Shown here in pieces: positions 44,638 to 53,860 of a stretch of DNA of 64,000 bases. Position 1 is the stretch's first letter. Every line of letters starts with the position of its first letter. A model generated the notes under the pieces. It did no database searches. It saw only the letters and a program-made list of their open reading frames with translations, and was not told the DNA's origin. This DNA comes from JBKEDC01 sp047972995 (GTDB taxonomy: Bacteria; Bacteroidota; Bacteroidia; Bacteroidales; Prolixibacteraceae), in assembly GCA_047972995.1 (NCBI GenBank), contig JBKEBD010000003.1:30806-94805 (forward strand), given 5' to 3'. Made by a program: the position numbers and the translations under genes.

Positions 44638-44669
44638 TTGCTCATTATCGTCTTTTTAATGTATCTTTG
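44638..44669 (+). promoter_or_regulatory. Promoter of ruvX-def
   Basis: TTG at 44638-44640, 21-nt spacer, TATCTTTG at 44662-44669. It overlaps the end of the preceding terminator and shows that translation begins at 44688, not at the upstream in-frame ATG at 44667. Confidence 0.75.
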
Positions 44670-44687
44670 CCGACGAAAACAACAATT

Positions 44688-45110
44688 ATGGGTAGAATAT
44701 TAGCAATAGATTATGGCAAAAAGAAGGTAGGATTGGCTGTAACCGATCCGCTGCAAATCATTGCCAACAAACTAACCACTGTGGCTTCTAATGAAATCAC
44801 GAAGTTCTTGGCAGATTATTTTGCTAAAGAAGATGTAGAACGGGTTATTATTGGATATCCCACGCAGATGAACAACGAGCCCTCTGAATCTGTTCGATAT
44901 ATCAACCCGTTTTTGGTGAACTTTCAGCGCAAGTTTCCCGATATGCCCATTGAGCAAGTGGATGAGCGTTTCACCTCGAAAATGGCATTTCAAACTATGA
45001 TTGATGCGGGATTAAAAAAGAAAGCACGTCAGAATAAAGAAACTATTGATGCTGTAAGTGCTACTATCATGCTACAATCTTATTTAGAAACTAAAAAATA
45101 TAATATATGA
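44688..45110 (+). CDS. ruvX: Putative pre-16S rRNA nuclease / Holliday junction resolvase (YqgF family)
   Basis: 140 residues from the ATG at 44688 (MGRILAIDYGKKKVGLAVTD), the RNase-H-like first strand with catalytic Asp. Other family blocks: VERVIIGYPTQMNNEPSE, VDERFTSKMA and KETIDAVSATIMLQSYL with the final catalytic Asp. In E. coli YqgF is needed for 5' maturation of 16S rRNA; resolvase activity has also been proposed. Its stop overlaps the def start by 4 bp. Confidence 0.93.
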   Translation: MGRILAIDYGKKKVGLAVTDPLQIIANKLTTVASNEITKFLADYFAKEDVERVIIGYPTQMNNEPSESVRYINPFLVNFQRKFPDMPIEQVDERFTSKMAFQTMIDAGLKKKARQNKETIDAVSATIMLQSYLETKKYNI

Positions 45111-45664
45111 TTTATCCTATCTCAGCTTATGGCGATCCTGTGCTTCGCCAAGAGTCCGAAGATATTTCTCCTGATTATCCTGAATTACAAAAGCTCATCG
45201 ATGATATGTTTGAAACCATGTATCATGCCGAAGGTGTGGGTATAGCTGCTCCTCAAGTGGGAAAAGCAATTCGACTTTTTGTGGTAGATACTACTCCGAT
45301 GACAGAAGATGACGACGACGAGCTCGACTTGAAAGCTGCATTTATCAATCCTGAGATTTTGGAATATTATGGTGATGAATGGAGTATGCAGGAGGGATGC
45401 TTAAGTATTCCGGGCATTCATGAGAATGTTTCTCGTCCGGAATTTATTAAAATCCATTACTTCGATGAGAATTTTGTGGAGCACACCAAAGTTTTCGAAG
45501 GATATGCTGCTCGTGTTATTCAGCATGAATATGACCATCTTGACGGTGAAATGTTCATCGACCACGTGAACGCACTGCGCAAACGCATGATTAAAAGCAA
45601 GCTTATGAACATTGCTAAAGGTAATGTGCGCACTAGCTACCGCATGGTTCCTCCTAAGAAATAA
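45107..45664 (+). CDS. def: Peptide deformylase
   Basis: 185 residues. The three deformylase motifs are present: GVGIAAPQVG (43-52), EGCLS (96-100, metal Cys98) and HEYDH (140-144; His140, Glu141, His144). An acidic insert (TEDDDDELD) lies between motifs 1 and 2, as in many Bacteroidota. It removes the formyl group from new polypeptides. Translationally coupled to ruvX by overlap ATGA. Confidence 0.97.
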   Translation: MIYPISAYGDPVLRQESEDISPDYPELQKLIDDMFETMYHAEGVGIAAPQVGKAIRLFVVDTTPMTEDDDDELDLKAAFINPEILEYYGDEWSMQEGCLSIPGIHENVSRPEFIKIHYFDENFVEHTKVFEGYAARVIQHEYDHLDGEMFIDHVNALRKRMIKSKLMNIAKGNVRTSYRMVPPKK

Positions 45665-45695
45665 AACGACTTCCAAATAGAAGCTAAGCTATCAG

Positions 45696-45728
45696 AAAAC
45701 TTGCACTCCGTTGAGATGCAAGTTTTTT
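45696..45728 (+). terminator. Terminator after def
   Basis: AAAACTTGCA/TGCAAGTTTT, 10-bp perfect stem, 11-nt loop, then further T. It lies inside the longer in-frame extension of the MATE gene, supporting the later start at 45755. Confidence 0.88.
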
Positions 45729-45754
45729 TTATATTACATTTTATCAAAATCATT

Positions 45755-47110
45755 GTGAGAACTTATTTCAGCACTTATAAAAACATTCTTCAACTTGCTT
45801 TCCCTGTGATGCTGTCGCAACTCGGACACGTAACTGTACAACTTGCCGACAACATGATGGTGGGGCGTGTGGGCACAACTGAACTTGCTGCAGCGTCGTT
45901 TGCTAACAGTGTATTTGTACTTGGTATGCTATTCGGCACCGGAATCTGCATGGGTTTGACCCCTCTTGCAGGCAAGGCATTCTTAAAGAGAAATGGCAAT
46001 CAGTTGGCAAGCTACCTAAAGAATGGGTTGATATTAAGCCTTTCATTGGGTGCTATTATTGCACTTATTCTTCTTGCTATTTCCTTTTTTCTCGACTTCA
46101 TGGGGCAAACGCCCGAAGTTGCCCAATTGGCTCAACCTTATATGTGGGTGCTCATTTTGTCGCTTGTGCCACTCATGATATTTTCTACCTTCAAACAGTT
46201 CTTAGAGGGACTTGGCAACACCAAAGTGGCTATGGTTATTGTTATTGCATCCAATGCTATAAATATTTTGTTTAACTATTTGCTGATTTTTGGGAAGTGG
46301 GGGTTTCCCGAACTTGGTTTGCTTGGCGCTGGGCTCTCCACCTTAATTGCTCGTTTCTTCATGCCGATTGCCATATTCATTTATTTCAAAACAAATAGTC
46401 GGTTTCAGAATATTAGAAGTCGTGCGCTAGCTAGTCTTGCCAAACTTTCTGAAATGAAGAAGTTACTTCAAATTGGTGTACCAATCGGAGTGCAAGTTGT
46501 GTTTGAGGTGCTTATTTTTAGTCTTTCGGGCATTATGATGGGTTGGATTGGAGAAACCGAATTGGCAGCTCACCAAGTAACGGTTTCTATCACCACGGTC
46601 GCCTATATGATTAGCCTTGGTATTGGTTCTGCCACTACCATTCGAGTGAGCCACAATTTGGGTGCCGGAGATTGGGCACAAATCAAGCGATTAATTTTTG
46701 CATCTTCACACCTCACCGTGGGTTTGATGGGAAGTGTGGGCATTATGTTGATTACCTTCCGCTACCAGCTTCCCACGCTTTTCACTACCGACCCCAATGT
46801 AATTAAAATATCGGCTCAATTGTTTATTGTAGCTGCTCTATTCCAAGTGTTCGATAGTTTGCAAGTGGCGCTGCTGGCTGTACTTCGAGGTTTAACCGAT
46901 GTTACGGTGCCCATGGTTCTGGCGTTTGTGTCGTATTTGGTAATCGGCACACCTGTGTGCTACCTTTGCGCCTTTAGCTTTGGCATGGGACCAATAGGCA
47001 TTTGGTGGGGATTATTAATTTCGCTGATGATGGCAGCCGGATTGTTTGCCTTCCGCTTGAGGCAAATTGTGTTTCTCCCAAAAGCAAATGAGTTATCGTT
47101 TTTACGATAA
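45755..47110 (+). CDS. MATE-family efflux transporter
   Basis: 451 residues if translated from the GTG at 45755 (VRTYFSTYKNILQLAFPVMLSQLG); upstream codons fall in the def terminator. Twelve membrane spans in two bundles; ADNMMVGRVGTTELAAASFA and the second-half counterpart GWIGETELAAHQVTVSI are the paired MATE signatures. It exports cationic drugs or metabolites with Na+ or H+; the substrate is unknown. The stop codon lies inside a perfect hairpin (47088-47115). Confidence 0.9.
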   Translation: MRTYFSTYKNILQLAFPVMLSQLGHVTVQLADNMMVGRVGTTELAAASFANSVFVLGMLFGTGICMGLTPLAGKAFLKRNGNQLASYLKNGLILSLSLGAIIALILLAISFFLDFMGQTPEVAQLAQPYMWVLILSLVPLMIFSTFKQFLEGLGNTKVAMVIVIASNAINILFNYLLIFGKWGFPELGLLGAGLSTLIARFFMPIAIFIYFKTNSRFQNIRSRALASLAKLSEMKKLLQIGVPIGVQVVFEVLIFSLSGIMMGWIGETELAAHQVTVSITTVAYMISLGIGSATTIRVSHNLGAGDWAQIKRLIFASSHLTVGLMGSVGIMLITFRYQLPTLFTTDPNVIKISAQLFIVAALFQVFDSLQVALLAVLRGLTDVTVPMVLAFVSYLVIGTPVCYLCAFSFGMGPIGIWWGLLISLMMAAGLFAFRLRQIVFLPKANELSFLR

Positions 47111-47115
47111 CTCAT
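47088..47115 (+). repeat. Perfect hairpin spanning the MATE stop codon
   Basis: ATGAGTTATCG / CGATAACTCAT, 11-bp stem with loop TTTTTA; the TAA stop is in the right arm. No T-run follows. Confidence 0.75.
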
Positions 47116-47166
47116 CTAAGGTGGTTTAGGTAGTTGTTGGAGAATTTCTTCCCCTTTGAGAAAAGG

Positions 47167-47193
47167 ATCTTAACACTCGCTTAATGTTAAGAT
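47167..47193. repeat. Short palindrome, possible operator
   Basis: ATCTTAACA - 9 nt - TGTTAAGAT, perfect 9-bp arms, in the otherwise empty stretch 47111-47320. No promoter match is next to it. Confidence 0.5.
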
Positions 47194-47320
47194 TGGGTAA
47201 AGTTAATAATTTTATTGATATTAGATAACTAAAGTGAAAATTAACATCTAATTTCTTTTCTTTTTTTTGTCTGTATGTTATTTCAAGTGGTTATTAGGAG
47301 ATTTCTTAGGGGAAATCGTG

Positions 47321-47554
47321 TCAAAAATGGACTTTGTCGGAAGTGATGGTGTGGATGTATAGCATCCTGTCTTCCAATGATAGAACGATTATCCTACTAA
47401 CCTCATCATCTTCCTTGGATATAGCTTTTCTAATCTTCACCACACCAGCCGCCCTGTCGTTTATAGTTACTAAAGGCGTTTCTCCTCCAATGATTAAATC
47501 AACTTCTAAATCTCCAAATCTCATTTTCACGTCCACCACACTAAGACGGGACAA
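47321..47554 (-). pseudogene. IS30-family transposase fragment
   Basis: About 75 residues: DVKMRFGDLEVDLIIGG, PLVTINDRAAGVVKIRK and LYIHTITSD. These match the start of the IS30 DDE domain (family pattern GDWE.D.I.G ... LVTL..R ... TITSDNG.EF). The frame runs into VHF and a stop exactly where DNGKEF should follow, and the N-terminal helix-turn-helix half is missing, so this is an internal remnant. Confidence 0.75.
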
Positions 47555-47604
47555 ATGCCTAAATAAAAGACTTTAGACGAAATCTAAAAGAAGTAACCGA
47601 TCTC

Positions 47605-47672
47605 AATTCTTTTTTATTAAGGCTAACCAAAATATATGCTTAGTCTCAAAAATATCCCCTGCCCCTTCAAAA
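47605..47672 (-). repeat. Dispersed repeat family 2, copy beside the IS30 remnant
   Basis: On the minus strand GGGGCAGGGGATATTT ... TTTTGGTTAGCCT followed by A-rich sequence, matching 23650-23700 at roughly three quarters of positions. It lies just upstream of the transposase fragment, so it may be part of the same dead element. Confidence 0.5.
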
Positions 47673-47727
47673 TGAATCATTTAAAAATACTATTTAACAT
47701 TTGTGAAGAAAAATATTTATTTATTGC

Positions 47728-47735
47728 TACCTTTG
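47728..47735 (+). promoter_or_regulatory. -7 element of the M16 protease gene
   Basis: TACCTTTG. A TTG lies at 47701-47703 with a 24-nt spacer, longer than ideal. The leader to the ATG is about 80 nt. Confidence 0.6.
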
Positions 47736-47821
47736 CGATGTATTGGGTAAATTTTAGCTTGCTATCTTTAAAAGATAGTGCACAGTAAAAGAATTAATTA
47801 AACACAAAATAGATAGATTAT

Positions 47822-50626
47822 ATGAGAAAGCTTTTTCTTTTAATCGGGATTGTACTTCTAAGCTCCCCGAGCTTTGCGCAAAAATTCGATTTATCGCAAG
47901 ACGTTCCATTCGATAGCAGCGTTAAGCGTGGTGTATTGCCCAATGGCATCACCTATTACATTAAGCACAACGAGTATCCTAAAAATCAAGCTAGTTTCTA
48001 CATCTACCAAAACGTAGGTGCGTCGCTTGAAAATGATGACCAAAATGGTTTGGCTCACTTCTTAGAACACATGGCATTCAACGGCACACACACTTTTCCC
48101 GGAAACTCAATGCTAAATATGCTCGAAAAAAACGGCATGAAATTTGGTCGCGACATCAATGCTTACACCACTTGCAACGAAACGGTGTACAACATTAGCC
48201 GCGTACCCACCAAAGACGAAAGCCTTATTGATTCATGCCTTATCATTTTGCATGACTGGTGCGACAACCTAGAGCTTTCGCCTGAAGAAATAGATGCTGA
48301 ACGTGGTGTAATTTCGGAAGAATGGCGCACCCGAAGAAACGCAAGTTTCCGCACTCGTGCCATTACTGCCCCTGTGCTTTATAACAACACAATTTATGCA
48401 TATCGCGATGTAATTGGCGACCTTGATGTAATTAATAACTTCGACTACGAAACCTTGCGCTCATTCTATCATGATTGGTATCGCACCGATTTGCAAGCTG
48501 TAGCCATTGTGGGAGATATTGATATTGATGCCGTAGAACAAAAAGTTATCAAGCTTTTCTCTGCCATACCTGCTGTTGAAAACCCAATGCCTCGCACCAA
48601 TGTTGTTATTCCTGATAACGACGAAATTGGTTTTGTGCAAGCTACCGATCCCGACTATAAAGTGGTATCGTTAAGTGTGAGCGACCGTTTTAAACTTGAA
48701 GAAAGCAACTCAATGGAAGAATTGCGTAGCCTTTATGTAAAAAGTTTCTTCATGAGCTTGATCAATCAACGGATTAAAGCCAAACAACGTGAAGGTCATG
48801 TGCAATTCATTTCTGCTGCCATTCGTTGGGGATATGTAGAACGTGGCTATCAGTCATTTGAACTTGCTACTTCTGCAAAACCTGAGAAAATTCAAGATGC
48901 CTATGCTGCGGTTTACACCGAGTTGCAACGCGTAATGCAATACGGATTCACCGATGAAGAAGTAGAGCGCGCCATCACAAATGCGCTTCTTGGTGCTGAA
49001 CGCAGATACCAAAATCGCGAAAAAATAAACTCTGACGTCATTGGCAAACAGCTCAAATCTGCCTATCTCAACGATAGCCCTTACTCTTCGGAGGAGTTCA
49101 ACTATGAATTCGCCAAAGAAGTTTTGCCTACCATTACTACCGAAGAAGTGTCGGCTGTGGCAAGTAAATATTTCACCGGCAAAAACCGCAACTACGTCGT
49201 AACTGGTCCTCCGGTAGAAGGCGACTCACTTTACATTACACCTGCTCAAATTGAGGCTGTAATGGAAAAAGTGGAAAAAGCAGACATGAAACCTTATGTG
49301 GAAAAAGCGCTTACTAGCGAAAGTCTATTAACTGAAACTCCTGTAGCAGGTCAGATAGTGAAAGAAAAAAACATCGAAAAATTTGATGCTAAAGAATGGA
49401 CTCTTTCTAATGGTGCTAAAGTTGTTTTCAAATATGATGACACCGACAAAAACGCAGTGATATTAATGGCAAGAAGCCCCGGTGGTTCTTCGCTTTACGA
49501 CATTAAAGATGTGCCTTCATGTAATGCAGCTACCACCTACGTAGATAGCTATGGTATTGGCAAACACGATTCCGACCAATTGAAACGCATTTTAACAGGT
49601 AAGTCGGTGAGCAACACATTTAAGTTTAGCACTTACAGCGAGAGTATGTCTTCATCTACCTCAATGGGAGATGTGGAAACCATGATGCAATTGGCTTATA
49701 TGCGCTTCTGCGAACCTCGTTTTGATGAGCAAATGTTCGACCGAGTGAAGAAACAAACACTCGACCGACTAGCTTCACAAACAAAAACTTCGGCTGCTAT
49801 CATGAAAGATACCATTGCCACTATTGAAGCCAATGGTAACCCTCGTGCGCTAAAATACACCCAAGACTATGTAAAATCGATGAATTTCGACCGCATGGTA
49901 GAAATCTATAAAGAGCGCTTCGCTAACCCTGCCGACTATACATTCTTCATTGTGGGCGATGTAGATGAAGCTGAAATTAAAGGTTATATAGAGCAATATA
50001 TTGCATCAATTGTGCCTACAAGCAACAAGAAAGAAAAGATTAAATATCTTGGCGATTACTTCCCTAAAGGCACAAACGAACATCGTTTGAACTTGCCAAT
50101 GGAAGATCCTAAGGGCACTGTAATCATCAAGCAAAAAATGAACACCAAATTCAATCGAGAGAACAGCATTTACTTGAATATTCTCAGCTCGATTCTAAAC
50201 CTTCGATACACCGAAAATATTCGTGAAAAAGAAGGTGGCACTTATGGTGTATCGGTGGCTGCTCGTTCTTATCGCTCGCCAAAAAGCTACCTTTCTATGG
50301 CAATTAGCTTTAACTGCGACCCCGACAAAGCCGATCACTTAAAATCGCTCGTTTATAAAGAACTTGATATTGCACAAAACTACATTAGTCAAGACGATCT
50401 TGACAAGGTGGTACTTAACATGAAGAAAAACAATGAAAGTGCAATTAAAAATGCAAGATACTGGATACCTAAGCTTTCAAGCTACTACCAGTTCGACGAT
50501 GAAGGCATGGATTCTGACGAATATGCCGATTTACTCGACACGGTAACCACTGAAGATATTCAAAAAATAGCGAAGAAATTCTTCAAAAAAGCCAATGTAC
50601 TAGAATTTGTCATCCTTCCAGAATAA
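47822..50626 (+). CDS. Periplasmic M16-family zinc protease (pitrilysin/insulinase type)
   Basis: 934 residues with a signal peptide (KLFLLIGIVLLSSPSFAQ). The inverted zinc motif HFLEH is at 79-83 and a downstream Glu of the AERGVISEEW segment completes the site. Four M16 domains are present: two in the N-terminal active half and two in the C-terminal inactive half (LRYTENIREKEGGTYGVSV is the R/Y pair that grips substrate). Single-chain proteases of this size clear peptides in the periplasm of Bacteroidota; the precise substrate is unknown. Own promoter and terminator. Confidence 0.93.
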   Translation: MRKLFLLIGIVLLSSPSFAQKFDLSQDVPFDSSVKRGVLPNGITYYIKHNEYPKNQASFYIYQNVGASLENDDQNGLAHFLEHMAFNGTHTFPGNSMLNMLEKNGMKFGRDINAYTTCNETVYNISRVPTKDESLIDSCLIILHDWCDNLELSPEEIDAERGVISEEWRTRRNASFRTRAITAPVLYNNTIYAYRDVIGDLDVINNFDYETLRSFYHDWYRTDLQAVAIVGDIDIDAVEQKVIKLFSAIPAVENPMPRTNVVIPDNDEIGFVQATDPDYKVVSLSVSDRFKLEESNSMEELRSLYVKSFFMSLINQRIKAKQREGHVQFISAAIRWGYVERGYQSFELATSAKPEKIQDAYAAVYTELQRVMQYGFTDEEVERAITNALLGAERRYQNREKINSDVIGKQLKSAYLNDSPYSSEEFNYEFAKEVLPTITTEEVSAVASKYFTGKNRNYVVTGPPVEGDSLYITPAQIEAVMEKVEKADMKPYVEKALTSESLLTETPVAGQIVKEKNIEKFDAKEWTLSNGAKVVFKYDDTDKNAVILMARSPGGSSLYDIKDVPSCNAATTYVDSYGIGKHDSDQLKRILTGKSVSNTFKFSTYSESMSSSTSMGDVETMMQLAYMRFCEPRFDEQMFDRVKKQTLDRLASQTKTSAAIMKDTIATIEANGNPRALKYTQDYVKSMNFDRMVEIYKERFANPADYTFFIVGDVDEAEIKGYIEQYIASIVPTSNKKEKIKYLGDYFPKGTNEHRLNLPMEDPKGTVIIKQKMNTKFNRENSIYLNILSSILNLRYTENIREKEGGTYGVSVAARSYRSPKSYLSMAISFNCDPDKADHLKSLVYKELDIAQNYISQDDLDKVVLNMKKNNESAIKNARYWIPKLSSYYQFDDEGMDSDEYADLLDTVTTEDIQKIAKKFFKKANVLEFVILPE

Positions 50627-50645
50627 CAATCTCGTTTCATAATTC

Positions 50646-50681
50646 AAAAAGCTGTCTTGATAAGTCAAGGCAGCTTTTTTT
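50646..50681 (+). terminator. Terminator of the M16 protease gene
   Basis: AAAAAGCTG-T-CTTGA pairs with TCAAG-G-CAGCTTTTT, loop TAAG, followed by T. Confidence 0.9.
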
Positions 50682-50800
50682 ATGTATCAAACCAAGCAAA
50701 ATGTAATTTTATCACAAGATTTCTCAAACCCACATTGCAATATAAACCCTTACGAAAGTTAATTTGATTATATCTTTGCTTCATTCCGCCCTATTATCGA

Positions 50801-50826
50801 CAAAATCTTATCCAAATCTCAGGTTA
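50801..50826 (-). repeat. Dispersed repeat family 1, copy C
   Basis: CAAAATCTTATCC and CTCAGGTTA match the right end of the element at 53861-54036 at nearly every position. It abuts or overlaps the 5' edge of the transposase remnant. Confidence 0.6.
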
Positions 50827-51367
50827 TTACACAAAATGACAAAGGCAATTGCACCGATATGAGTTGGATAAAAGTTCCCAAACTCAAAAAGGAAAAGGAA
50901 AATGAAGTGGAGACATACTTTTTGCGCACCAGTCTGAAAGAACCGCCTGAACAGTTGGCCTGGACGATATATAATTGCATTCGAGAAGTGGAGAATTCTT
51001 TTCGCTGTCTGAAGACCGGCCTTGATTTGCGTCAAATCTACCACAAGTCAGACCAAGCAACACAGGCGCACTTACATTTGGGGTTGTTATCGTATTGGTT
51101 AGTCAACACCATTCACTACAAATTGAAGAGTCAAGGAATACGAGATTCCTGGTTGGAGGTAAGGCGTAAGATGAACACCCAAAGTGTGTAACCACTTTGA
51201 TGAAGAATGATAAAGGAGAAATCATCAGTATCCGCAGATGCTTGGTACCAACAGCTGATGTGAAGAGCATCTATGATGCTTTAAACTATAAACAAGCTCC
51301 TTTCTCCATGAAAAAATCTGTAGTGCACAGATGTGAAAATCAAAAAAATGTGAGTGGTAGTACATAG
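50811..51367 (+). pseudogene. C-terminal remnant of an IS1634/IS4-type transposase
   Basis: The first part (from about 50811) reads MSWIKVPKLKKEKENEVETY, FLRTSLKEPPEQLAW and YNCIREVENSFRCLKTGLDL, then HLHLGLLSYWLVNTIHYKLK: the Y-(2)R-(3)E-(6)K signature and C-terminal helices of the IS4-superfamily DDE domain as found in Bacteroides IS1634-type elements. The frame ends at a TAA at about 51189, but the next frame continues the match (DKGEIISIRRCLVPTADV ... FSMKKSVVHR) to a TAG at 51367, so there is a frameshift near 51184-51205. The N-terminal two thirds are missing. Confidence 0.82.
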
Positions 51368-51768
51368 GAAGTTATGGAGATTGGGGTGCAATGTGGGTTA
51401 ACACATTCCTACAAGAAAATCCTTCACCTACCAAGCTAAAGCACGCCAAACAATGTGCAACACGCCATTTTTACTGTTAGTTTTAAAGTGATACCAACGC
51501 CCTTTCGCACTCAGCATAAATTTCCTGAAATAAGACACCCCGTTTTCGGCACAAAGACTAACCTTTTTATAAAGTAACACGAAAGTTTTGAGGTTTTTGG
51601 TGTAGATTTCAGAAGATTGAATGCAAAGTTTTTTTTGCACTCGGTTTTTAATTCCACCAACGGGTTTACAAATACTTTCCATCGCTTCATATTTTTTACT
51701 ATATTTGCCTTGCTCATTTGCCCACATGGGTAAATGAGCTTTCATTAAATCATTTTTTCAACTCTATT
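51368..51768. other. Region before gyrB with its promoter
   Basis: TATATTTG at 51700-51707 is the likely gyrB -7 element, about 60 bp before the ATG; no clear TTG at the usual distance. A minus-strand frame of 105 residues (51428-51745) runs through the gyrB promoter and has no recognisable features, so it is not called. The rest of the stretch shows nothing. Confidence 0.55.
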
Positions 51769-53724
51769 ATGAGCGAAGAACTAGAAAATAAGTCGAGCAA
51801 TTATGGTGCCGATAGCATTCAGGTGCTCGAAGGATTAGAGGCAGTGCGCAAACGCCCTGCCATGTATATTGGCGATGTGAACGAAAAAGGTTTGCATCAT
51901 TTGGTGTATGAAGTAGTGGATAACTCGATTGACGAAGCTTTGGCGGGTTATTGTACGAATATTGATGTGTTCATTAATGAAGACAATTCAATCACGGTAG
52001 TCGATGACGGTCGTGGTATCCCAACGGAAACGCACTCAAAAGAAAAAAAATCTGCCCTTGAGGTAGTCATGACGGTACTCCATGCCGGAGGTAAATTCGA
52101 CAAAGGCTCTTATAAAGTGTCGGGCGGTTTGCACGGGGTTGGTGTGTCGTGTGTGAACGCGCTATCTACCCACCTAAAAGCCGAAGTTTATCGAGATGGC
52201 AAAGTGTGGAACCAAGAATTTAGCATTGGTAAACCTCTTTACGATGCAAAGATCGTGGGCGATACCGACAAAACAGGAACTGTCATCACATTTAAACCCG
52301 ATAACAGCATCTTCCTTACCACTACATATAAATATGAAATCTTGGCTGGTCGATTGCGTGAATTGGCATTCTTGAATGCCGGTGTTCGCCTAAACCTGAC
52401 AGACAAACGAGAAGTAAGAGAAGACGGCTCTTTCCGTGTAGAGAAATTTTTCTCTGAAAATGGTTTGGCTGAATTCGTAGATTATCTTGATGGTACACGC
52501 GAAAAACTCATTGAAGAAGTGATTCACATCACCAACGAAAAAGGTGAAGTTCCTGTGGAAATCGCGATGAGCTACAACACATCTTTCTCTGAAAACATTC
52601 ACTCTTATGTGAACAACATTAACACCATTGAAGGTGGTTCTCACCTTACTGGTTTCCGTCGTGGTTTAACTAGAACACTGAAAAACTATGCCGACAACTC
52701 GGGTATGCTCGCTAAACTGAAATTTGATATTTCGGGCGATGACTTCCGAGAAGGGTTAACAGCTGTAGTTTCAGTGAAAGTAGCAGAACCTCAGTTCGAA
52801 GGACAAACAAAAACAAAATTAGGTAACTCTGAAGTTTCACTCCCCGTTGACCAAGCTGTGAGCGAAATGTTGAACAACTACCTGGAAGAAAATCCAAAGG
52901 CTGCCAAATCTATTGTAAATAAAGTAATCTTGGCTGCTCAAGCTCGTCATGCTGCTCGTAAAGCTCGTGAGCTTGTGCAACGCAAAAACGTAATGACTGG
53001 TGGTGGTTTGCCAGGTAAACTAGCCGACTGTTCAGACAGAAACGCCGAAAACTGCGAGGTTTATCTTGTCGAAGGGGATTCAGCAGGTGGTACAGCCAAA
53101 CAAGGTCGCGACCGTAAATTCCAAGCCATTCTTCCATTACGTGGTAAAATCTTGAACGTAGAGAAAGCTCTACAACATAAAGTGCTTGAAAGTGAAGAAA
53201 TTCGCAATATTTTCACTGCACTAGGCGTAACATTCGGAACTATTGATGACGAACGAGCTGTGAACATCGAAAAACTTCGCTATCACAAAATCATCATCAT
53301 GACAGATGCCGACGTGGACGGCGCACACATCGCCACGCTGATCATGACTTTCTTCTTCCGCTATATGCGTGAGGTTATCGAAAATGGATACTTATATATT
53401 GCTACGCCTCCGCTTTACTTAGTTCGTAAGGGTAAAAAACAAGAGTATGCGTGGAATGAGCAACAACGCCTGCAACTTATCCACGAGTGGAACGAGGGTA
53501 AAGACACCGGTATTCACGTGCAACGATACAAAGGTTTGGGTGAGATGAACGCCGACCAACTCTGGGAAACTACCATGGACCCAGAAAGACGTACTTTGCG
53601 CCAAGTTGACATTGAAAATGCTGCCGAAGCCGACCGTACATTCAGTATGCTTATGGGCGATGAGGTTCCCCCTCGCCGTCAGTTCATCGAAGAAAATGCC
53701 GTTTACGCAAACATCGATGCTTAA
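51769..53724 (+). CDS. gyrB: DNA gyrase subunit B
   Basis: 651 residues from the ATG at 51769 (MSEELENKSSNYGADSIQVLEGLEAVRKRPAMYIG shortened here to its start and the RKRPAMYIG block); codons further upstream overlap the promoter. GHKL ATPase motifs DDGRGIP and GLHGVGVSCVNAL, the Toprim motif EGDSAGGTAKQGRDR and DADVDGAHI, and the gyrase-type tail YKGLGEMNADQLWETTMDP followed by RRTLRQV. With GyrA it introduces negative supercoils. gyrA is not in the window. Tail features favour gyrase over topoisomerase IV. Confidence 0.96.
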   Translation: MSEELENKSSNYGADSIQVLEGLEAVRKRPAMYIGDVNEKGLHHLVYEVVDNSIDEALAGYCTNIDVFINEDNSITVVDDGRGIPTETHSKEKKSALEVVMTVLHAGGKFDKGSYKVSGGLHGVGVSCVNALSTHLKAEVYRDGKVWNQEFSIGKPLYDAKIVGDTDKTGTVITFKPDNSIFLTTTYKYEILAGRLRELAFLNAGVRLNLTDKREVREDGSFRVEKFFSENGLAEFVDYLDGTREKLIEEVIHITNEKGEVPVEIAMSYNTSFSENIHSYVNNINTIEGGSHLTGFRRGLTRTLKNYADNSGMLAKLKFDISGDDFREGLTAVVSVKVAEPQFEGQTKTKLGNSEVSLPVDQAVSEMLNNYLEENPKAAKSIVNKVILAAQARHAARKARELVQRKNVMTGGGLPGKLADCSDRNAENCEVYLVEGDSAGGTAKQGRDRKFQAILPLRGKILNVEKALQHKVLESEEIRNIFTALGVTFGTIDDERAVNIEKLRYHKIIIMTDADVDGAHIATLIMTFFFRYMREVIENGYLYIATPPLYLVRKGKKQEYAWNEQQRLQLIHEWNEGKDTGIHVQRYKGLGEMNADQLWETTMDPERRTLRQVDIENAAEADRTFSMLMGDEVPPRRQFIEENAVYANIDA

Positions 53725-53746
53725 GCAGCAGCTACAAAAATATCTC

Positions 53747-53780
53747 AAAACACCTCGAGTTCATTCTTGAGGTGTTTTTT
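53747..53780 (+). terminator. Terminator of gyrB
   Basis: AAAACACCTCGAG pairs with CTTGAGGTGTTTT (one wobble), 6-nt loop, then T-run. Confidence 0.9.
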
Positions 53781-53860
53781 GTTTGAGGTTCTTTAATACA
53801 CCTTAAAGTTAGGTCGAACTTAGCATTCTCCGTTCAGGGCAAACGCTTGTATAGTTGTTT

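Noticed and set aside
51428..51745. 105-residue minus-strand frame opposite the gyrB start
   Set aside because: It runs through the gyrB promoter and first codons, and its composition looks like translated A/T-rich intergenic DNA; no family recognised.
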